A DNA stretch of 49,275 nt from Chara braunii (GCA_003427395.1 BFEA01000173.1:2298264-2347538), one strand, 5' to 3'. Counted from the first letter of the stretch, positions 9,669 to 19,382 are shown. Notes: generated from the letters alone by a model not told the origin. Program-made: numbers and translations.

Positions 9669-10420
9669 TCATGTTAGTTCTAATATTGCACCGGATTCAT
9701 CCCCCTTCTTTTCCACGGGTGTGGGGGCCGTAGGGAGAGTGGTTGGCAAAGGAACAACGCTGGAACTGGGGGCAGTCCTTTTGACTACCACCTGTTCCAA
9801 GCAAGTGACGGGTCCTGAGACAAAACCCATATTCTCAAACTTATCTTGAAGCGCAACCGATTCGGTTTTGGTCCAAGCTAGCTCTGTGGAGTCTCCTTCT
9901 TTGGCACGATCTTCCTCTTCTAGGAGGCTAGCGACAAATTTCCTTTCCATTTCTTTAGTCGCGTTCATGATTTGCTGCATCGTAAGGGTGATGGGAGAAA
10001 ACTGCTTTCGCAGCTTGGCTCTTATCGCCCGACTCTTTAGGCCATCAATAAATAAATCTCGTTCTACCTTTTCTTCCCGTTCCGACTTAATAAACAACCG
10101 AAAAAATTTGTTACGGTAGTCCGCGATAGATTCAAGAGGCTTTTGCACTCGATCTTTTATCATGAAGAACGCTTGTTCTGGATATATGTATTCAAACCGG
10201 TGGAAAAAAAATCCTTCTTGAATGTCGGAAGATCCCCCTAGTTGTAGGTACTAAACCAGTGATGTGCATGTCCTCCCAAGTGGGCAGAGATGTTGATATG
10301 AGCTTCATGATCATCATGTTGTTGCGCCCAGAGGGTGGTTAACCATGCTCCTGTTAGGTGATATGTTGGGCCGAATAGGTACAGATCGGGGAGGGGCAAC
10401 TGGGGAGCGCCCACGTGCAG
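9669..10420 (-). pseudogene. Gag, gypsy element 1
   Basis: The 164-aa frame at 10163-9669 has the retrotransposon gag capsid pattern (ESIADYRNKFFRLF, then RDLFIDGLKSRAIRAKL). Upstream, a different frame encodes LTGAWLTTLWAQ and HAHHWFSTYN with a stop, which is the earlier part of the same capsid domain. The two frames meet at an A/T homopolymer at about 10203-10211, the likely frameshift site. No intact CCHC knuckle was found downstream. Gag would form the particle that encloses the RNA. Confidence 0.75.
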
Positions 10421-10639
10421 GGGCCAGTACTACTTGCCCAACAGGATTTGGCGCAATATGTTGATTACTAGATTAACATTCATTTTAGCCCTCTGTCGTC
10501 CTGCGGACCTACTCCGAGTAATTACATGCTTCCATGTTGGCTCGTTTTTATTTTTCGATTGTCCTCTACATGTTCTCGGCAGATCAATCGAATATGGAAA
10601 CCAATTACTTGCCTAGTTCTTAAATTGACACATGTCGGT

Positions 10640-10651
10640 GCTCCGATACCA
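10640..10651 (-). promoter_or_regulatory. Primer-binding site (initiator tRNA-Met type)
   Basis: On the minus strand this reads TGGTATCGGAGC, one base from the plant initiator tRNA-Met complement TGGTATCAGAGC used by many Ty3/gypsy elements. It lies upstream of gag in the correct orientation, so a 5' LTR should end just to its right. Confidence 0.7.
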
Positions 10652-10699
10652 ACCTCACGCCCACCACGACTTCCTGATCGGAGTGGGGACTGGGTTTGG

Positions 10700-11360
10700 A
10701 AGTAGCGAGAAACGGGGTGTGTCAAGGATTTTAGGAACAAAAGGGGCTAGAGTCCCTGGTCAGAACTAGGATCTCCGATGTCAATGTAAGGACATGGATG
10801 CAAGAGGTCCGGGCAAGAACGAGGTGTTCTGAATTTGCGGCGCAACCGGTTGTTACCCTCGATGCCACCTCGACAGTTGCTGCATGCAATTATCATCGAG
10901 AACAGGTGTCGCATTTCAATGCTACGGGCCCGTGTTGTGGGGTCATTCCTACCTATGCGGATTGATACTTATAGGTCCGATGGAAAAACAAATTTATGCG
11001 AGCGCGTGCATACATGACGGGCCACGTGGTCGACAAGTCGCATCGTATGCTCGAGTTCACATAAGTTCCCTTCATCAGACATTAAATATAAGTGACCAAC
11101 ATCCCTATTTCTTCTTCAAAGCATCCACGTTCTCCAATCACAATCAGGAAGTGGGTGTGCAAGAATAGAAGCGATTAAAGTCACAATCACCATATCCAAC
11201 ATCACTCAATACGGAAAAAAATGTGAAAGGTATCCCGAAGAAAAAACAATATTTATACAATCAGATAGTCATATGTAATTACAAAAATAGGAACAACGAA
11301 ACTCGTAGTTCTGAATTATAGATTTCAAGAAGGACAGGAGAGAAGGTATCATGCATACCA
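10700..11360. other. Probable LTR/flank, no gene
   Basis: By position this should include the 5' LTR of element 1, but no second copy is recognisable near 6 kb, so its limits are unknown. A 94-aa plus frame at 10884-11168 resembles nothing I know. Confidence 0.35.
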
Positions 11361-11363
11361 ACA

Positions 11364-11548
<185 letters not shown>

Positions 11549-12695
11549 TTCACCAACCCCCGTCTTGGTCCGGTGCAGGTAGTTTGTCGCCTCACATCTA
11601 CCAGCAACTCAGTCGTCACCCCGACTAGTGCGAGTACGTACGTCAGGTTCGCCCATGTTCCATAGTCCGTCGTGGCCGCATGTCAACTCCTCACACTCAC
11701 CACCAACTCGTCAGATCGCCCAACTTCAAACTCACCTCTTCATCGGCTCTTACTCATTAGCCAATCCTCTCGATTACGCTAACCTTCTCAAGTTTAACTA
11801 GAGAGCGATTTTTTCGCGCTTGCAAAATTTATAGTTATTAGCACCCGCTCAATATAGTTGGGATTACGCAGAGGCGGGGGAAGAGAAAAAAGAAAGAAGT
11901 GCCTGCGGTCGGCATGCACGAGCCACGATGTGGGGGACGTAGCCACTCTCCACACATTGATCCAATCATGCACCGTTGTGGCCAATGAGATGAAGGCAGA
12001 GGGGCGCAATGAGAAAATAAGAATGAGAAGATTATAGTTACACCTGCACTCATAGAGAAAGGAATAAGAAGAGATTACTATTGAGATTAGAATTAAGGCG
12101 CAACGGAAATAGAGTGCAGGACAGAGCATAGCAGAACGAGCGCGAGTAGGGAGCACCGCGCTGTTACCAAAACGAAAATACGACAACCTCCAAAATCCTA
12201 ATCTAAGTAAACTCTTAATTCCGATCACTCCCATACTTTTGCCCCAACATTCAAAAATTCAAAAAGATTTCCCCGTGCGATGACCACGCTGAAGTTCCCT
12301 TCCTTGTTCCCCCCCAAAAAAGGAAGAGGCCGCGTAAACCGTTATTTATGCGCTTGCTAAGGCACGTCCTAACTACCAACCACCATGGAACCAAGTTTTC
12401 ACAAAACAAAGAGAAAGAGAGGAAAAGGATGGAGAAAGTTGCGTTAATCAAAAGATTGATCGTCACATGGTTTTTAAGAACTTAGTTGGGCCGGTAATGC
12501 CAGCTGCGTACACTGTGCAAAAATGGCGGAAAAGTGATGTAACGGCCCAACTGGGTTGCAAAAATGACACAAAGTTTTTTGAGGGACCTTCCCCGTGGTG
12601 CAACCATTTTGGGGTGCAAAAATGACAAAAAGGTTTTGTCATCGGTGGGGATTAAGAACTTTCCCTAGGTGCACACCACTTGCCACATGCTAGTA
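11549..12695. other. No gene; small inverted repeat
   Basis: No domain is recognisable on either strand. A perfect 10-bp inverted pair, AGTTGGGCCG at 12484-12493 and its complement at 12543-12552, could mark a small fold-back element but lacks other support. Confidence 0.4.
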
Positions 12696-12737
12696 TTTGA
12701 ATGCATTTGGACTCTATTTTGTCCAGATGCATTCAAA
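12696..12737 (+). repeat. 17-bp hairpin with 8-nt loop
   Basis: Arms 12696-12712 and 12721-12737 pair along 17 positions with a single G-T wobble, around the loop TCTATTTT. No T-run follows to suggest a Pol III terminator. It may be the remnant of a very small MITE. Confidence 0.7.
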
Positions 12738-12803
12738 ATGTTGGTTTGTATCTACTAGGTCTTAGATAGAATCTCTACGACTTTGTGTTTCCTGGTTGAC
12801 AAA

Positions 12804-12917
12804 GGGTCTCGCTGCACTGCTCACCAAATGTGCAAAATTAGAATGAATCTTCCGCTAGAACAAAGCCAGTTAAAATATGTGAGGTGAGTGCATGTGGTGA
12901 GTCTTGGAGCGAGGTCC
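12804..12917 (+). mobile_element. MITE, GGGCCTCGC family (copy 1)
   Basis: It begins GGGTCTCGCTGCACTGCTCA and ends with the inverted version GTGGTGAGTCTTGGAGCGAG followed by GTCC. The first 60 bases match the 17344, 18991 and 48376 copies. AAA on both sides may be a 3-bp target duplication. The second half of the interior differs from the other copies. Confidence 0.7.
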
Positions 12918-12936
12918 AAAGAATGTTTCATATGTA

Positions 12937-13269
12937 CCCATCCCAATGTATCTCCCATTTCCGACTTCATTTTTTGAAGAAGAACAAAGGGATTTGAACC
13001 CTTAACCTTTGTAGACCTTCAACATTACGGGTGTTTGTTAGTGAAAGGAATTTTTTTTTTTTTTTTTTTTGTAACTTGAAGTTGTCTTCTCCTTACCGGG
13101 AACAGCTATATATATTTTCACTCACCTCATGACATGGCACAAAGTCAGTTAAAATATGTGAGGTGAGTGAAAGGATTTCTCATGTGAGATCCGCTTCAAA
13201 ACTTCGTTTGTTTGTGTTTTAGGTCTAACCTCTTCCCCCAATAGACCGTACGGTCATGTCTATATTTGG
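12937..13269 (+). repeat. 333-bp tandem repeat, copy 1
   Basis: The unit starts CCCATCCCAATGTATC and contains a tRNA-like B-box on the minus strand (GGTTCAAATCC, complement at about 12990), a T20 run at 13051-13070, and the perfect palindrome GACCGTACGGTC at 13244-13255. A second copy begins at 13270 and resumes at 15121 after the inserted transposon. Confidence 0.75.
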
Positions 13270-13311
13270 CCCAACTCCAATGTATCTCTCATTTCTAACA
13301 TCATTTTATGG
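13270..13311 (+). repeat. 333-bp tandem repeat, copy 2 (left part)
   Basis: It starts CCCAACTCCAATGTATC, matching the beginning of copy 1. It is cut at 13311 by the hAT-like insertion and continues at 15121. Confidence 0.7.
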
Positions 13312-13514
13312 CATAGATGAGCAACGGGTACCCAGATCCACACCCACCCCACCCACGAGGCATTGGGTTGGGTGTGGGTATTGATAAGTTGGCATGGTTG
13401 GGATGAGGTTGTGTCAATGCTAGGCCTGGGTCACCCGAATGGGTGGGTGACAGGCAGATGAGTGCTAGGCCTAGGTCACCCGACCCGCAAACCCAGGACA
13501 ACTCGTAAGATAAC

Positions 13515-13628
13515 TCCCCCCCCCCCCAACCCCTCCCCCCCCCGTCCACCCGTCTAAAAAAGTCGAAGGTGCACGCAAGAAGCGTCAAGTCCCCCCCCCC
13601 CCCCCCCAGCCAAAAAAAAAAAAAAAAA
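13515..13628. repeat. Poly-C and poly-A tracts
   Basis: Several C runs (about 13517-13545 and 13591-13607) and an A run near 13612-13629 lie inside the hAT-like element. Overlapping glycine-rich frames on the minus strand are artefacts. Confidence 0.9.
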
Positions 13629-13998
13629 ACTCAATCCCGCTCTCCATGAACTCCCATGCCGTGAACTCCGTGAACTCCATGACCGGTTCCCAATGACCCC
13701 CCCCCTCCATGAACTCCCACGCCGTGAACTCTGTGGCGGTGAACGGAGGTACAGCACTGCCTGGACCGACACGTAAGAGGCAGTTTGCGAAGAAGAAAGT
13801 CAGCATGGACGGGCGGCAGGCAAAGAGCACATCTTAGGCGGACCACTCCAGAGGCCACCGCGCAGGCCACGGCCCGGCTCGCAGTGCAAGGGCGTACAAC
13901 CCGTTAGAGTGCATGCGTCGTATGCTGTCCTCTACCGTCTACTCCCTTCATCGCCGCCGTTCGGTGGACCTTCACCGTCGTCGTAGAATTACCTATAC

Positions 13999-14307
13999 CG
14001 ACCAAGCCACTCCAAGCACATGTACCGACCGAGCCATTCTAAGCACCTACCGACCGAGCCACTCCAAGCACCTACCGACCGAGCCACTCCAAGCACCTCC
14101 CCAGCGAGCCACTCCAAGTTTCTACCGACCGAGCCACTCCAAACACTTATACCGACAGGGCAACTCTAAGCACCTGTACTGACGGAACCACTCCAAGCAC
14201 CTATACCGACAGGGGCACTCTAAGCACCTATACCGACTGAGGTACTCCAAGCACCTATACCGACTAAGCCACTCCAAGCACCTACCGACCGAGCCACTCC
14301 AAGCACC
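13999..14307 (+). repeat. 24-27-bp minisatellite
   Basis: Units of the form CCGACCGAGCCACTCCAAGC repeat about a dozen times with small length variants (a TATA or TGT insertion before CCGAC). The array runs into an assembly gap, so its true length is unknown. A Ser-Lys-His-rich frame across it is a by-product. Confidence 0.9.
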
Positions 14308-14319
14308 NNNNNNNNNNNN
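14308..14319. other. Assembly gap (12 N)
   Basis: Twelve Ns separate the minisatellite from a poly-C tract. Both sides are low complexity, which explains the gap. Confidence 0.98.
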
Positions 14320-14549
14320 CCCCCCCCCCCCCCCCCTCTCATGCATATTTTCAAACTGCGGTCCACCTGTAGACTTAAAAAGTTGGAGGCGCAGGAAACA
14401 GTAAGTCTCTAACCCCGGGCCTCCGGGAAAAAGAAGGTTGTGAGTCCTAAAAAAAAAAAGAGCCGCACCAGTGTGAAATCGGAATTTTGGGTTCTCCTTT
14501 TAAAAAATGTGTTATGCTCTACCGTTGGCAGCGAGACCACAACCCAACA

Positions 14550-14740
14550 ACGGGGTGCTCGCTGCCACTAAAACAATGGGGATCGAACCTAAGCAAGAGC
14601 AAGTGGCGACGTTCGCTCCCCAATTTCAAACTTGTGGAGTTTGGGGGATGCTCGCTGCCATTAAAACAACGGGGACCGAACCGACGCACAACAAGTGGCA
14701 AGGTTCGCTCCTCAATTTCAGACATGTGGAGCGCTTCAAT
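14550..14740 (+). repeat. 93-bp tandem duplication
   Basis: CTCGCTGCCA at 14558 and 14651 start two diverged units, each ending near GTGGAG. They lie inside the hAT-like element. Confidence 0.7.
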
Positions 14741-15120
14741 TTTTATGTCGTCAACCACGGACGACACAGGTGGAGATGCTTTGACTTTTTACACGTCATC
14801 AAAGGATGTCATGTTGCTATGGTGTGTGTAAATCTTTAAAGGGACCAAGACAATGGGAAACGGGCGGGTGCGAGCAAAAAATAATGCGGTACCAAGTGTG
14901 GGCAGGTAATTTTGTTCTCGCGGGTGTGGGTGGGTGAGAGTGAAGGTTCTTTACAGATGACAGGCGGGTTGGGTGTGGGAGGAAAAATTCAAATAAACTC
15001 TTGGGTGGGTTGGGTCACCTTCAGATTTTATTATTATTATTTTTTTAGGGCAGGTTGTGCTAAAAACAAATATGGGCGCGTTGGGTAAAGTGTCAATTCA
15101 AAAACAAATGCTCATCTTTG

Positions 15121-15388
15121 TTTCATGGAGAAAAAAAAAAGGATTTGAACCCTTAACCTCTGCAGATCTTCAACATTATGGGTAATTTTTTTTGTCGGTG
15201 AAAGGATTTTTTTTTTTTTTTTTTTGTAAGTTGTCTTCTCCTCATCGGGGGACAAAGCCAGTTAAAATATGTGAGCTGAGTGAAAGAATTTCTCATGTGA
15301 GATTCACATAAGAACTTCGTCTATTTGTGTTTTATATCTACCATTTTTCCCCAATAGACCGTACGGTCATTATGTTTGTATTTAGCCC
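15121..15388 (+). repeat. 333-bp tandem repeat, copy 2 (right part)
   Basis: It resumes copy 2 after the hAT-like element: the same B-box complement (GGATTTGAACC near 15140), T-run, TTAAAATATGTGAG block and GACCGTACGGTC palindrome (15357-15368) as copy 1. Confidence 0.72.
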
Positions 15389-15565
15389 AACACTGTGTCC
15401 AAATGTAAAAAATGACAGTACGTTCCGGGTGAAGACGGTAGGCATTGTTAGTGCCTCAACTACCCTGTCACATTTGGCCCAACTCTGTGTTTAAATGGAG
15501 CAAAAATAACAGTACATTCCAGGGGAATAGGATAGGCATTGTTAGTGTCTCAACTACCCCGTGCT
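15389..15565 (+). repeat. About 88-bp tandem duplication
   Basis: Two units begin CCCAACACTGTG (15388) and CCCAACTCTGTG (about 15477). Each has a CAGTACRTTCC block and ends with GGCATTGTTAGTGYCTCAAC. Related CTGTACRTT blocks recur near 15980, 18108 and 18847. Confidence 0.7.
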
Positions 15566-16126
15566 TCTCATTTTCTTCCTCTGCCTCAAGAAGTTATGAT
15601 CCCTTCCATTTGGGATTTTTTTTTTTTTTTTTTTCCCCTTGCCGCTGGTGGGGGGCTTGGAGGTGGAGATGGAGCAAGGAATTTCCATCAAACCACAATT
15701 CTGGGTCTTCCCTGAATTCCTTATACATTCGAAATCTCCTCGTTTTTTTCTTCTTTTTTTTTACTTAACTAAGTTACATTTTTCTCTTTGTTTCACCTCT
15801 CACTATGTACCCTTACCACTGCTCCTTAAGCCTATGCAGGGGACCCCCTTCACTCGCTTTCTATCTACCCTTGTTATTTTTTAAGGGATTACCTAATTAT
15901 AGGGGCATACCGTCTTTACCTGAGATAAAACCTACCTACGTATCTAGACTCACAGTTGCCCCAAATACGACTATAATTACCGTACATTCTATTCCGGCGG
16001 ATGAATGCTCAATGCTTTCTTTCGCGCAGTAATCCATAAGGAAATTGCATTACGGTTCAATTTTTTTGGATGGATGTGTGGTCGTGTAGTGTGTGGGGTG
16101 AGTGAGGTTAGGGTAGAGGGTGTGGC
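15566..16126. other. No gene; T-rich
   Basis: The region contains a T19 run near 15616-15634, shorter T runs, and one diverged CCGTACATTCTATTCCGG block near 15980. No coding signature is seen. Confidence 0.5.
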
Positions 16127-16390
16127 GGAACAATCCGTGTTGGGATGGGGTGAAGTACTCACCTTTTTTTTTCCCTTTTCTTAAAAAAAAAAAAAAAAAA
16201 AATTGGACCATTTCTCGAAGCAATCCGTGTTGGGGTGGGTTGAAGTTCTCATCTTTTCCTTTCCCTTTCCTTTAAAAAAAAAAAAAAAATAGACCATTTC
16301 TTGGAACAATCCTTGCTGGGGTGGGGTGAAGTACTCATTTTTTTTTTTCCCCTTTTCTTTTTCTTTTCAAAAAATTTGGATCGTTTTTCG
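16127..16390 (+). repeat. 86-90-bp tandem array (three units)
   Basis: CAATCC starts units at 16131, 16221 and 16307. Each contains a TGGGGTGAAGTACTC-like block, a T-run followed by an A-run, and ends with GGACCATTTCTCGA or a variant. Confidence 0.8.
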
Positions 16391-16444
16391 ATTGACACGC
16401 ATCAAATGGAAGTAGTCATCCTTGGGCTTTGCTTTACCTTAACC

Positions 16445-16506
16445 CACTTGGCCTTGGCTAGGTGTTTGACTGACAAGTCGTTGATTGTGTGTTCGATTCT
16501 GGGATT
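16445..16506 (+). repeat. tRNA-derived SINE-like head
   Basis: TGGCCTTGGCTAGG at about 16449 resembles a Pol III A-box, and GTTCGATTC at 16491 a B-box. They lie 42 nt apart, as in tRNA. The T-stem pairs poorly and no full cloverleaf forms, so a tRNA-derived SINE is likelier than a tRNA gene. Where the SINE ends is unclear. Confidence 0.45.
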
Positions 16507-16589
16507 GGACATGCATGCATTCAGGCATAAACCTTGTCTGTTTTAAGGCGATTGCATACTTTTCTTTTATTTTTATTTTTTTGGGGGGG

Positions 16590-17125
16590 GGTGCGGGGGT
16601 TGGTTGGTTTCTAGAACTTTCTCCGTCTGTTCTTCGACTGCGTCCTCTTCATTATCATCCCAAGAGGCATAAACTTTGTCGATATCAAGATGATAGTAGG
16701 TTTTGTTTTTTTCTTTTCTTACGGGGGTGGGGTGGGGGCTAGGGGGGTAGGGTTTTCCGCCTACTCCTCGATCGCGTCCTCTTCATTATCATCCCAAGAG
16801 AGATGAACCTTATCGGTTTCAAGGTGATACTACAGTACTGTAGTAGTAGGTGGGTGGGGGAAGTTGCGAGGGGTTGGTTGGTTTCTTAGACTTTCCCCGC
16901 ATGTTTCTCGACTGCGTCCTCTTCATTATCATCCTAAGAGACATAAACCTTGTCGGTTTCAAGGTGATAATAGGTTTTTTCTTTTTTCTTTTTTTTGCTG
17001 GGGTGGGGTGGAGGCTGGGAGAGTAGGGTTTTCCACCTACTCCTCGACCGCGTCCTCTTCATTATCATCTTAAAAGAGAGATTAACCTTGTCAGTTTCAA
17101 GGTAATACTACACTACTGTAGTAGT
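16590..17125 (+). repeat. Satellite-like array with a CGTCCTCTTCATTATCATC motif
   Basis: The motif occurs at 16641, 16774, 16914 and 17051, spaced 133-140 bp, each followed by AAGAG and a CCTTRTCRGTTTCAAGGTRAT block. Alternate units are more alike, giving a dimeric organisation of about 275 bp, with a GGGGTGGGGTGG-rich spacer and an ACTACTGTAGTAGT-like palindrome. Confidence 0.75.
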
Positions 17126-17482
17126 AGGCTTTGCAAACATATTGTATTCGATCGATGTGGCTCAATCAATCATGGGACAAATCCCGAAAAAGGGGGTTCA
17201 GGCGGTGTAGTTTTTTTCACCTGCAACTCCACCAGGTCTACTTCATTATTATTCCAAGAGGCATAAACCTTGTGTTTTTTTTTAATTTTTTTTGCCTCAC
17301 TTTAGACCTTGTTAGTTTCAAGGTGATTGTAGGTTTTGCAAACATGGGGCTCGCTGCACTGCTCACCACATGCACAAAGACAAAAGTATGGCGGTGTATC
17401 TTTCCTTGTTCTAGAGTAAGATTCATTCTCATTTTGCACATTTCGGGCACAGTGGAGCGAGCCCCATGGTGTTTTCTGCCTA
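17126..17482 (+). repeat. About 455-bp tandem duplication, copy 1
   Basis: It starts GGCTTTGCAAACATATTG and ends in the MITE at 17344-17468. A closely similar copy starts at 17579. The 147-aa and 138-aa frames over the two copies are by-products of the duplication and have no domain. Confidence 0.8.
17344..17468 (+). mobile_element. MITE, GGGCCTCGC family (copy 2)
   Basis: The ends CATGGGGCTCGCTGCACTG and its complement (CAGTGGAGCGAGCCCCATG) give terminal inverted repeats of about 35 bp with a few mismatches. The interior on the minus strand matches the 12804 copy (TGCAAAATGAGAATGAATCT). Confidence 0.8.
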
Positions 17483-17578
17483 CTCCTCAACCTCGTCCTC
17501 TTCATTATCATCCTAAAAGAGAGATGAACCTTGTCAGTTTCAAGGTATTAAAAGGTAATACTACATTACTGTAGTAGT

Positions 17579-17920
17579 GGGCTTTGCAAACATGTTGTAT
17601 TCGATCGATGTGGCTCTATCAATCATGGGACAAATCCCGAAAAAGGGGGTTCAGGTGGGGTAGGTTTTTGCACCCGCTGCTCTACCAGCTCCACTTCATT
17701 ATTATTCCAAGAGGCATAAACTTTTTTTTTTTTTTTTTCCTCACTTTAAACCTTGTCACTTTCAAGGTGATTATAGGTTTTGCAAACATGGGGCTCGCTG
17801 CACTACTCACCACATGCACAAAGACAAAAATATGGCGGTGTATCTTTCCTTGTTCTAGCGTAAGATTCATTTTAATTTTGCACATTTCGGCAGCAGTGGA
17901 GCGAGCCCCATGGTGTTTTA
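17579..17920 (+). repeat. About 455-bp tandem duplication, copy 2
   Basis: It is the second copy of 17126-17482, with scattered substitutions and T-run length differences. It carries its own copy of the MITE. Confidence 0.8.
17787..17912 (+). mobile_element. MITE, GGGCCTCGC family (copy 3)
   Basis: It has the same ends and interior as the 17344 copy and arose with it by tandem duplication rather than by a separate insertion. Confidence 0.78.
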
Positions 17921-18039
17921 GTCGAAACCATTTTCATACGGTACTCCTTTTTATTTTTCATATAAATGTTATAATCACTCTTGGTACGGAATTCCGATAA
18001 AGAACTGAGTGTTTTACATAATGATCACTACCATCTTCA

Positions 18040-18120
18040 TTCGAATATAACGTTCGGTCATTATAATTGTTTGGGTTATCTTTCAGTCTAAATACAACAA
18101 TAATGACTGTACATTGTATA
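18040..18120 (+). repeat. Diverged copy of the CGTACGGTC / CTGTACATT repeat
   Basis: AACGTTCGGTCATTATAAT and CAATAATGACTGTACATTG resemble the palindrome-containing end of the 333-bp unit and the block following it at 15389. Confidence 0.45.
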
Positions 18121-18215
18121 TGGGCAACAAAAGGTAGCGCGAGGCTCGATGTTAAATCTTAAATGCCCCAGTTCGAATCTCATTGGCTGCCACTTTCAAC
18201 ACAAATCCTAGAATG
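18121..18215 (+). repeat. tRNA-like SINE fragment
   Basis: AGTTCGAATCT at 18170-18180 is a good B-box. GGCAACA (18123) and GGCTGCCA (ending 18192) could form most of an acceptor stem 70 nt apart, and GGTAGCGCGAGGCTC resembles a D-loop. The 5' D-stem is missing and the T-stem pairs badly, so I call a SINE fragment rather than a tRNA. A T-run follows at about 18217. Confidence 0.4.
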
Positions 18216-18599
18216 ATTTTTTTTTCTCTTCTATAGCCGTTTATAGGATATAATAATAACAATTCACTGGCTACATACATACAACTATGACGTCCGTACG
18301 AATAGATTACCTCTATAAATAATTAGTTCTGATAAGAGTATTTCACACTTCCAATACGCATTTGGTATAGTGTATATATAGTACAACTAAAAAGTATGCT
18401 CTGCTCGCTTGATTTTGAAAAAGATGAGAAAGTTTCCCCCAGGAGGGAAAGAGGGAGGGAGCGAACGAGCTAACAAGACTCAATTGCTCTTTTCGTTTCT
18501 AAACTCTTATTATATATTACCTCGTTACACCGAAAACAACGCACGAACATCATAATTGTATGTATGTAGACTAAAAGATATATTTTCTTCACTCATTTG

Positions 18600-18835
18600 T
18601 ACACCATAGTCAAACATCTTCTTTTTCCACCTTCATCACTCGATTATCACCAACCATCCTCCATATTCAAGCATGTTCTTCCTCCATCACACATCTCCTT
18701 TACGCATCCACCACAACCAAGCATCTTATCCATCCCTCATCAATCATCTTCTTTCATCCATCCTGTATAGTCGAGCATCTTCCTCCTTCTTCATCACTCA
18801 TCTTCTTCACCCACCAAATACATCTTCTTCCCCCC
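18600..18835 (+). repeat. Degenerate CATC/TTC pyrimidine repeat
   Basis: Imperfect repeats of CATCTTCTT and CACTCATC with related variants. No coding meaning is evident. Confidence 0.6.
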
Positions 18836-18868
18836 CGAATATAATGACTGTACGTTGTATTCGGGGGA
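18833..18868 (+). repeat. 10-bp GC-ended hairpin
   Basis: CCCCCGAATA pairs perfectly with TATTCGGGGG around a loop containing the CTGTACGTT block of the local repeat family. Confidence 0.7.
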
Positions 18869-18990
18869 AGAAGGGTAGATGACAAGTTGCAACTTCCCTT
18901 GCGAGAAAACAAGAGGGAATACCAACAAAGTTTTTCATTTTTTTTTCTCTCTTTCATTGCGGTAATTAGTTCACCTATGCTGTGTGCAAT

Positions 18991-19112
18991 GAGACTCGCC
19001 GCATTACTCACCAAATGTACAAAATCAGCATGAATATTCCCTTAGAACATGGAAAGATGCACCACCATCATTATTATTTTTTATGCATTTTTTTAATAGT
19101 GCACCGAGGCCC
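18991..19112 (+). mobile_element. MITE, GGGCCTCGC family (copy 4)
   Basis: The 5' part GAGACTCGCCGCATTACTCA is followed by the family interior (CAAATGTACAAAATCAGCAT, then TTAGAACATGGAAAGATGCA). The 3' end TAGTGCACCGAGGCCC is its inverted partner. AAT on both sides may be a target duplication. Confidence 0.7.
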
Positions 19113-19313
19113 AATGACTCGCACATTTGCAGTCTGGGAACACTCTGCACTTCTCTGAGGAAATAATGTCCAATTGATCGATTTGTCGAGATTTCAATTC
19201 CAAGGATGTTTGATGTGTTTCTAAGTATGCATGATATCAATCGATCTTGTTTGTATCTCATGTCATTGCCTGCTAACTTTTGACTCTCCATCCCTCTGTA
19301 TGTATGTGTGTGC

Positions 19314-19316
<3 letters not shown>

Positions 19317-19382
<66 letters not shown>

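Larger units (their letters stand above)
6150..10651 (-). mobile_element. Ty3/gypsy element 1 (decayed)
   Basis: On the minus strand the order is primer-binding site, gag, retropepsin, RT leader and fingers/palm, then integrase, which is the Ty3/gypsy order. Frames are broken by stops and frameshifts throughout. The RT after the NAPATFQ motif, the RNase H and the connection are missing, and a fold-back sequence sits between gag and protease. LTR boundaries were not found: no clear direct repeat was seen outside the coding part. Confidence 0.85.
13312..15120 (+). mobile_element. Non-autonomous hAT-like transposon
   Basis: Its ends are CATAGATGAGCA and the inverted TGCTCATCTTTG (11 of 12 matching), starting with CA as hAT elements do. 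The flanks TTTTATGG (13304-13311) and TTTCATGG (15121-15128) agree in seven of eight bases, the target duplication length of hAT. The subterminal regions are rich in GGGTGGG and CCCACCC motifs on both sides, also typical of hAT elements. It carries no transposase, only minisatellite, poly-C and tandem repeats, and it interrupts a tandem repeat unit, which fixes the insertion point independently. Confidence 0.75.

Noticed and set aside
17131-18000. Pair of paralogous proteins of 147 and 138 aa
   Set aside because: They are the same non-coding tandem duplication read in one frame, including a MITE and poly-T runs translated as poly-Phe.
18121-18192. Functional tRNA gene
   Set aside because: The D-stem is missing and the T-stem does not pair, although the B-box and acceptor ends look tRNA-like.
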